Made by a program: the position numbers and the translations under genes
Assembly (NCBI GenBank): GCA_031423155.1
Contig: JANPEZ010000033.1
Location: 41,037 to 105,036, forward strand
Length of the DNA stretch: 64,000 bases
Direction: 5' to 3'
Source: JANPEZ01 sp031423155
Lineage (GTDB): Bacteria; Actinomycetota; UBA4738; HRBIN12
Shown here: positions 59,243-64,000 of the stretch, piece after piece
Layout of the letters: every line of letters starts with the position of its first letter
Position numbering within the stretch: the stretch's first letter is position 1
The notes under the pieces: generated by a model
The model's input: only the letters and a program-made list of their open reading frames with translations
What the model was told of the DNA's origin: nothing
The model's database searches: none

Positions 59243-60136
59243 ATGGCGGTGCCCGACGAAGCCGACGTGATCCGAGTCCGGCGAGCACTGAAAGCCGAGC
59301 CGGCGGCCTGGCGAGCCGCCTCTCGGAGTGGACAGACTGCCGCCGCTCGCTGGCACGTCGAGCTAGCCGACGGCTCGCGCGCTTTCGTCAAGGTGGGTGC
59401 GACCCTGGAGTCGGTTGCCTGGGTCAGGGACGAGCACCTCATCTACACCAAGATGCGTGGCAGCGACTTCATGCCCGAGATGCTGGGCTGGCACGACGAC
59501 GGAGAGCGCCCCGTCCTGGTATTGGAGGACCTCTCCGACGGCCACTGGCCCCCTCCGTGGGAGTCGGCGCATATCGCTGCCGTGCTCGAGGGTCTGAGCC
59601 GTATCCATCAGACCGAGCCGCCTGAGGAGATCATCGCGATAGATAGCACCGCGCTGTCCCTACGCGGGGTCTGGCGCGATCTCGCGGAGGACCCCGAACC
59701 ATTCCTGGCCCTGGGCCTCTGCGATCGGGATTGGCTCCGCGCCGCCATCCCGATCATGGAAGAGGCTTCCCTGCGAGCTGACATCGAGGGCGATTCCCTC
59801 CTGCATATGGACGTTCGCAGCGACAATCTCTGCATACGAGGCGGACGGGCGATCTTCGTCGATTGGAACTGGGCCTGCATCGGATCGCCTCTGTTCGAGA
59901 TCGCCTGCTGGCTGCCGAGCCTTCATGCAGAAGGAGGCCCGGCTCCCGAGGAGATGCTGAGCCTCGACACGCCCGGCCTAACGGAGATGGCCGCCCTGCT
60001 GGCTGGATATCTGTGCTCTCATGCGGGCCGGCCTCCGATCCCGGATGCACCCCACGTGCGCCAGATGCAGCTGATGCAGGCTCGCACCGCCCTCCCGTGG
60101 GCTGCCAGGTCACTGGGCCTGGAACCCCCCTTCTGA
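59243..60136 (+). CDS. aminoglycoside phosphotransferase (APH)-family kinase-like protein
   Basis: 297 residues. The catalytic segment LLHMDVRSDNLCI (HxDxxxxN) and IFVDWNWACIGSPLFEIACW are present; the metal motif DxG is replaced by DWNW, as in a common actinobacterial subgroup. LVLEDLSDGHWPPPW is the hinge. It phosphorylates a small alcohol or amine, not necessarily an antibiotic. Divergent from the SDR gene with 38 bp between starts. Confidence 0.82.
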   Translation: MAVPDEADVIRVRRALKAEPAAWRAASRSGQTAAARWHVELADGSRAFVKVGATLESVAWVRDEHLIYTKMRGSDFMPEMLGWHDDGERPVLVLEDLSDGHWPPPWESAHIAAVLEGLSRIHQTEPPEEIIAIDSTALSLRGVWRDLAEDPEPFLALGLCDRDWLRAAIPIMEEASLRADIEGDSLLHMDVRSDNLCIRGGRAIFVDWNWACIGSPLFEIACWLPSLHAEGGPAPEEMLSLDTPGLTEMAALLAGYLCSHAGRPPIPDAPHVRQMQLMQARTALPWAARSLGLEPPF

Positions 60137-60146
60137 CGCTGCCTCC

Positions 60147-60170
60147 TGCAAGAGGTCTTGCACCTGCAAG
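60147..60170. promoter_or_regulatory. candidate Fur-family operator upstream of the regulator gene
   Basis: TGCAAG-AGGT-CTTGCA-CC-TGCAAG: three alternating half-sites that form two overlapping perfect dyads, ending 22 bases before ATG 60192. The half-site recalls the TTGCAA-type boxes of nickel-responsive Fur proteins. Related half-sites occur upstream of the convergent permease gene (61579-61611). Confidence 0.6.
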
Positions 60171-60191
60171 TCCCTGCTAGCATCGGTGGCC

Positions 60192-60644
60192 ATGGAAAGA
60201 GCACTCGAAACAGTGGTCCACAACAACGCCGGAGTCATGGGATTGCTGCGCGAGCGAGGCCTGCGCATGACCCCACAGCGCAGGGCGATAGTCGCCGAGG
60301 TCATGCGAACGAACGGCCATATCTCCCCGACCATCATCGCCCGCAAGATCCAAGGTGAGATGCCCGGAGTCAACGCCTCGACGGTCTACCGAACCCTCTC
60401 GCTGCTGGAAGAAGTCGGGGTGCTGCAACACTCGCACCTGGAGTCCGGTGCCGAGTACCACCGCTCCGAAGAGGCCGAGCACGTTCACCTCACGTGCTCC
60501 AGGTGCGGCAGCGACGACGCGCTGTCTCTGGAGGAGGCAGACGCGCTTCAGGTCCTCATACGCCGCCACCACGGATTCGAGGCCGACCTGACGCACTTCG
60601 CGATCACGGGTCTTTGTTCTGATTGCTCGAAGGCTGCGGGCTAG
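60192..60644 (+). CDS. Fur-family metal-responsive transcriptional regulator
   Basis: 150 residues from ATG 60192 (GTG 60186 also in frame). LRERGLRMTPQRRAIVAEVM is the usual Fur opening, NASTVYRTLSLLEEVGVLQ the recognition helix, HVHLTCSRCG and GLCSDCSK the structural Cys4 zinc site, and HHGFEADLTHFAITG the metal-sensing strand. Fur, Zur and Nur cannot be told apart by eye. The gene converges with a NiCoT permease, stops overlapping by CTAG, which makes nickel or cobalt the favoured metal. Confidence 0.9.
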   Translation: MERALETVVHNNAGVMGLLRERGLRMTPQRRAIVAEVMRTNGHISPTIIARKIQGEMPGVNASTVYRTLSLLEEVGVLQHSHLESGAEYHRSEEAEHVHLTCSRCGSDDALSLEEADALQVLIRRHHGFEADLTHFAITGLCSDCSKAAG

Positions 60645-61537
60645 CCTCCGAATACCGCCGGCAGCACGCTGCCGGCGCCGAACATGAACAAGACGCCGAC
60701 GATCAGGCTGAACACGGCGGTCAGAACGGCGATCGTCACGTAGACGCCCCAGTTCTCCGAGGCTTTGAGGAAACCTACGGACGAACCGAACGTGATCAGC
60801 GAATTGGAGCCCAGCAGACCGAGGATGAATGCGCCCAGACCCAAGATCCCGGCCCCCTTGCCCCCGACCCCGGCTACGGTCAGGAACAGGACGAGCTGAG
60901 TAGGCGTCTCGGCACCAACTCCGTGGATCATCCCGACGACGAACGCGGTCCCGCGCCCGTAGTTCATGAACGCCTCGTCCGGCTCGGGATGGCTATGGTG
61001 ATGATGCCCCGGCCGACCGTGGTGGCCGTGATGCCAATCCGCGACCGAGATGTCTCCTCCTACGGGTATCGCGACCGAAGCCTCGTCTCCCTCGTGGATG
61101 TGAACCGGCTCGTCTTCGTGCCCGAGGTCACGGCTCGATCGGATCCGCCGGTAGAGCTTGCGGACGCCCGCGAAGATCAGCATCCAACGACTGCGGAGAC
61201 GGAACTCCCTGCCGTGCCGGATGAGGGCAACGAACACGTAGACGGCCAGGAGTATCAGCGTGGCCCCGACGACCCGCTCCATAGCTCCGTCGATGCTGTC
61301 GGGCAGTCGCTGACCCAGCAGGACCGCGCCCAGCCCGACAATGAACACGACCATCGCGTGCCCCAAGGCGTAGACGGTGCCGAAGAACATCGCGTCGCGC
61401 TTGTTCTCCTGGGAGCTGGTGATGTCCGTGATGGCTGCGATGTGGTCCCAGTCGATGCCGTGTCGGAATCCGAAGAAGAAGGCAGAGAGCAGGAAGCCGA
61501 CACCGAAGGTCTCTTCGACCACGTCGGCTGCGATCAC
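60641..61537 (-). CDS. NiCoT-type nickel/cobalt permease
   Basis: 298 residues from GTG 61537 with AGGGG upstream. GFRHGIDWDHIAAITD (about 23-38) is a variant of the nickel/cobalt signature RHAxDADHI, keeping H26, D29, D31 and H32; ALGHAMVVFIVG and MIHGVGAETPTQLVL match the other conserved helices. A His-rich loop (HHGHHGRPGHHHHSH) at about 160-180 lies between two helical halves. It probably takes up Ni2+ or Co2+ across the cytoplasmic membrane, supplying urease or other enzymes. Confidence 0.88.
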   Translation of the reverse strand: MIAADVVEETFGVGFLLSAFFFGFRHGIDWDHIAAITDITSSQENKRDAMFFGTVYALGHAMVVFIVGLGAVLLGQRLPDSIDGAMERVVGATLILLAVYVFVALIRHGREFRLRSRWMLIFAGVRKLYRRIRSSRDLGHEDEPVHIHEGDEASVAIPVGGDISVADWHHGHHGRPGHHHHSHPEPDEAFMNYGRGTAFVVGMIHGVGAETPTQLVLFLTVAGVGGKGAGILGLGAFILGLLGSNSLITFGSSVGFLKASENWGVYVTIAVLTAVFSLIVGVLFMFGAGSVLPAVFGG

Positions 61538-61578
61538 GACCCGATCCCCTCGCCCATCGGGCCCATCCTAGGCTCTTA

Positions 61579-61611
61579 TCGCAAGTCCTGGCAACTGCGA
61601 TGCCCTGCAAG
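61579..61611. promoter_or_regulatory. TGCAAG-type half-sites upstream of the NiCoT gene
   Basis: Between the mini-protein stop and the permease start the plus strand shows TCGCAAG, GGCAAC and CTGCAAG; read on the minus strand these are TTGC half-sites, two of them as TTGCCA-GGAC-TTGCGA. They resemble the operator set at 60147 but with less exact symmetry. A shared Fur-family regulator is the natural inference. Confidence 0.45.
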
Positions 61612-61628
61612 CAGCTCGTCGCGGAGGG

Positions 61629-61829
61629 TCAGCGCCGCACGCCGATGAGAGGGTCGACATGGCAGTGGCACTCTCGCTCCGAGCACGCCTCGCCCCAAGC
61701 CCTTCCGGGCTCCCAGACGATCGCGGCATCGTCCTTCGCGACGTAATGCTCACATCCGCAGTCGGCGCACTCGGCCGGCACCAGGTCGTGCCACTCGCTG
61801 AGATCGTCGCGGCGGCGGGCGATCTCCAT
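61629..61829 (-). CDS. Cys-rich mini-protein (CxxCGC / CxCH family), copy 2
   Basis: 66 residues from ATG 61829, which overlaps the stop of the halogenase-like gene as TGATG. Pattern: WHDLVPAECADCGC, DD...IVWEPG, C-x4-C-x-C-H and DPLIGVRR, the same positions as the 23320 product. The six or seven Cys/His residues suggest a zinc or iron-sulfur-like site. The direct coupling to the flavoenzyme hints at a partner or maturation role. Confidence 0.8.
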   Translation of the reverse strand: MEIARRRDDLSEWHDLVPAECADCGCEHYVAKDDAAIVWEPGRAWGEACSERECHCHVDPLIGVRR

Positions 61830-63271
61830 CAGGGGGCCGGAACCGGCTTCATCCCCCGCGCCGGGGTCTTGGCCCCGCAGCGGCGGCAGACGAACACGTC
61901 CTCGTCCGCGAACAGGTCTGCGACACCCAGACAGGACGGACACGTGAGGGACCCGTCCTTCTCCGGGTCCATGGCCCAGGGCCGAAGGAGGTTGCCCGGC
62001 GTCTTCATGACCGTTTCGTAGGACTCGGCCATCGCTGCCAGGAGCTTGCGAGCCCGCTCTTGCGTCTCCGGGATGTAGGGATTGCCCTGCAGGGTTCGAA
62101 CTATCTGCTCGCGGTACTTCGGGTTAGTCGCGTACCGGGTGAGCAGGTTCTGCAGCCGGTAGAAGGTCGAGATCAGTTCGTACCAGATGTCGACGCCCTC
62201 GGCGACGCGCCTGCCGTACTCGGCGAACGGCGCCCCGTCGTCGCCGGTCTTGAGGGATTCGGTGATCGTCTCGTAGGCGTAGAGCGAGGAGAACAAGGCA
62301 ACGTCCACACCCGAGGAGAAGATCGGATCGACGAACCTGCCCGAATCCCCCACCAACAGCCAGCCGGGTCCGGAGAGTCGGTCGACCTTGTAGGAGTAAT
62401 CGCCCTCGATCCACCAGGGCCTGACCCTCACGGCGTCCTTCATGGCCTCTTTGAAGGTTCGGTTCCGTTCGACGAGAGAGTAGAAGAACTCCTCGGGCTC
62501 CTTGCCCGACTTCTGGAAGTCCTCCTTGTCCAGAACGACCCCCATAGAGGTCCTGCCGTTCCGCAGCGGGATGTGCCATGTCCAGCCCTGGTTGAGACCC
62601 AGGAAGTAGAAGAGGGTGAATCCCTTGTAGCGCTCGGGCGGCTCCGTGACACCCTCGAACCAGGAGTAGATGCAGAACTGGTTGAAGTTCGGATCCTTGT
62701 GCTTCATCTTCAGCTGGTTCGCGATCATGCAGCGACGCCCGCTCGCATCGACGACCACCTTGGCGTACAGATCGCGCTCCCAGCCGTCGGAAACACTCGC
62801 ACGCACACCCACGGCGCGTTCGCCCTCGAAGATCACGTGGTCGACCTTCACCCCTTGCAACACCTTGGCGCCGTTCTCGTGAGCGTGACGGATGAGCATC
62901 GTGTCCAGGACGTCGCGCTCCAGGTTGTATGTGAACGGCTGGGGTCCTCCGGGTATCGGGTACTCGAACAACCAGATCTCAACGAACTTCCAAAGCGGCG
63001 AGCGGGGCCCGTTCCATCCCGTACCGGGCTTGTGGATGAACCCGGCATCGTTCATCTTGTCCAAGAACCCGAGCTTGTCGAAGATCAGGTTGGTGGAGGG
63101 CGTAAGCGATTCGCCGACGTGATCGCGCGGGTGGATGTCCTTCTCGATGATGATGACCTTGTGACCGTCGCGGGCAAGGAAGGTTCCCAGGGCCGATCCC
63201 GCGGGACCGCCGCCGACGATGATCACATCGGCGTCGAAGGTCCTTTCCGGATCTGGTCTGGCGTTGGTCAT
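61829..63271 (-). CDS. FAD-dependent halogenase/monooxygenase-like protein with C-terminal zinc ribbon
   Basis: 480 residues. ADVIIVGGGPAGSALGTFLARDGHKV (GxGxxG FAD fold), HVGESLTPSTN, WTWHIPLRNGRTSMGVVL, and PGWLLVGDSGRFVDPIFSSGV are the conserved blocks of tryptophan-halogenase-like flavoproteins; WTWHIP matches their WxWxIP motif. The last 45 residues, CPSCLGVADLFADEDVFVCRRCG, add a Cys4 zinc ribbon not part of known halogenases. Geranylgeranyl-reductase-like function is the main alternative. It starts 4 bases inside the upstream MFS gene and is coupled to the Cys-rich mini-protein. Confidence 0.85.
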   Translation of the reverse strand: MTNARPDPERTFDADVIIVGGGPAGSALGTFLARDGHKVIIIEKDIHPRDHVGESLTPSTNLIFDKLGFLDKMNDAGFIHKPGTGWNGPRSPLWKFVEIWLFEYPIPGGPQPFTYNLERDVLDTMLIRHAHENGAKVLQGVKVDHVIFEGERAVGVRASVSDGWERDLYAKVVVDASGRRCMIANQLKMKHKDPNFNQFCIYSWFEGVTEPPERYKGFTLFYFLGLNQGWTWHIPLRNGRTSMGVVLDKEDFQKSGKEPEEFFYSLVERNRTFKEAMKDAVRVRPWWIEGDYSYKVDRLSGPGWLLVGDSGRFVDPIFSSGVDVALFSSLYAYETITESLKTGDDGAPFAEYGRRVAEGVDIWYELISTFYRLQNLLTRYATNPKYREQIVRTLQGNPYIPETQERARKLLAAMAESYETVMKTPGNLLRPWAMDPEKDGSLTCPSCLGVADLFADEDVFVCRRCGAKTPARGMKPVPAP

Positions 63272-64000
63272 GCTCTTCCTCCGGACCCTGACGCTACCTC
63301 AGAGGTACCTTCTGGGGCGGGAGCCACCTCGGCGATGTCCTCAAGTCGTCTGCCCCTGGTCTCCATGCCCTTGATCGCGATGACCGCCGCAGCCAGCCCC
63401 ATCGGAACGGCGACGATCAAGGAAGAAGTGAGGATCCCCGTCGCTACCCCGAAAGCGCCCGTCACGAGTCCAACAGCACCGGCCAGACCGCCCAACTTGC
63501 TGCTGCCCGCCGAAAGGCCGCTTCCGGTCCCGCGCAGCCTGGTCGGATAGACCTCGGCGGTGTAGGGCGAGAGCATCGCGATGACCCCGCCGCTGGCGAC
63601 GAACAGCAGGGAGCAGAGTGCGACGATCAGGACCTTGCTCGTGTCCGGCGTGTTCGGGTTGAGCACCGCGAATCCGATCAGGCAGAGTGCTGTTGCGCCC
63701 GCATAGACGACCATCGACTTCCGGCTGCTCCACATGCCGTACGCGTAGGCGACGAGGATCGTTCCCGGGATCGCGATGAGCGCCGACAGAAACAGCAGGA
63801 AGCTGGACGCGCCTTCACCGAAACCGGCGTCCTGAAGGAACGAAGGCAGGAGCGCGATGAAGCCCCAGTTCACCAGACCCCAAGCGAGTCCGTAGACCAG
63901 GACCGTCATAGTCTGCGGCAGGAACGGTTGTCTGAATAACTTGCCCATGTCCCCGTAGTGCGATCCGGCAGGCTCCAGTTCCTCCTCATGCGGGGCCGGC
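63268..64000 (-). CDS. MFS transporter, C-terminal half (continues past the right edge)
   Basis: At least 243 codons; the frame stays open to 64000, and the upstream residues (PAPHEEELEPAGSHYGD) look like the hydrophilic loop between the two halves of a sugar-porter type MFS, so ATG 63948 is internal. Six helices follow, with YTAEVYPTRLRGTGSGL as the conserved loop between helices 10 and 11 (PTRLRGTGxG, typical of sugar/SV2-type porters). The stop overlaps the halogenase-like ATG by 4 bases, suggesting substrate or product transport. Confidence 0.88.
   Translation of the reverse strand, partial: PAPHEEELEPAGSHYGDMGKLFRQPFLPQTMTVLVYGLAWGLVNWGFIALLPSFLQDAGFGEGASSFLLFLSALIAIPGTILVAYAYGMWSSRKSMVVYAGATALCLIGFAVLNPNTPDTSKVLIVALCSLLFVASGGVIAMLSPYTAEVYPTRLRGTGSGLSAGSSKLGGLAGAVGLVTGAFGVATGILTSSLIVAVPMGLAAAVIAIKGMETRGRRLEDIAEVAPAPEGTSEVASGSGGRA

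Overview
The window reads as a high-GC actinobacterial chromosome segment, probably from a poorly characterised or uncultured Actinomycetota lineage. Support: strongly G/C-biased third positions, many GTG/TTG starts, dense 4-bp stop/start overlaps, a CofC/FbiD-type coenzyme F420 enzyme, the GatCAB tRNA transamidation pathway, and many families frequent in Actinobacteria. I cannot name class or genus. No phage, IS element or CRISPR array is visible; it looks like core chromosome with some unusual accessory clusters.

Layout. 1-4.2 kb: D-Ala-D-Ala ligase (cut by the left edge), a trans-sulfuration PLP enzyme, PlsC-BioY, CofC with a divergent cold-shock-like mini-protein, and HU. 4.3-9.6 kb: tRNA-Gln, a divergent pair of paralogous small membrane proteins, a TMEM175-like channel, a methyltransferase, an ArsR plus tandem-AHSA1 operon, and a YtcJ-type amidohydrolase. 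9.7-16.2 kb: fused urease gamma-beta plus urease alpha, then a polyamine-type ABC importer (ATPase, Tat lipoprotein, two permeases) behind an RNA leader that can fold over the first ribosome binding site; no urease maturation genes are present. 16.2-23.3 kb: two paralogous lipoprotein phosphoesterases flank isocitrate dehydrogenase, tRNA-Glu, an RTX-repeat lipoprotein and a membrane-anchored protein interrupted by one in-frame TGA. 23.3-28.7 kb: a Cys-rich mini-protein, amidase, GltX, FAH-family hydrolase, a threonine-dehydratase-like enzyme and IlvE. 28.8-34.8 kb: FAD oxidoreductase, DmdA/GcvT-like protein, a ring-hydroxylase alpha subunit lacking its Rieske domain, a methyltransferase and an MFS transporter, with palindromic operator candidates. 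35-43 kb: SerA plus class V aminotransferase, and an FtsX-type permease with two ATPases. 43-56 kb: ferredoxin reductase plus Rieske ferredoxin, MFS, gatB, EamA, gatA-gatC, ligA, UPF0280, NTF2-like, mnmA and a pabB-pabC fusion. 56-64 kb: small zinc proteins, GNAT, enoyl-CoA hydratase, SDR, APH kinase, a Fur-family regulator convergent with a NiCoT nickel/cobalt permease, then an operon of MFS, halogenase-like flavoenzyme with zinc tail and a second copy of the Cys-rich mini-protein family.

Links. GltX, GatA/B/C, tRNA-Gln and tRNA-Glu are the parts needed for indirect Gln-tRNA synthesis. SerA and the class V aminotransferase fit serine/glycine/glyoxylate metabolism. The urease pair needs nickel, and a NiCoT permease beside a Fur-family regulator with TGCAAG-type operator half-sites lies 50 kb away. 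The most unusual items are the accessory-less urease/importer cluster with its leader, the Rieske-less oxygenase operon, the Cys-rich mini-protein family and its coupling to the halogenase-like gene, and the in-frame TGA at 21284.
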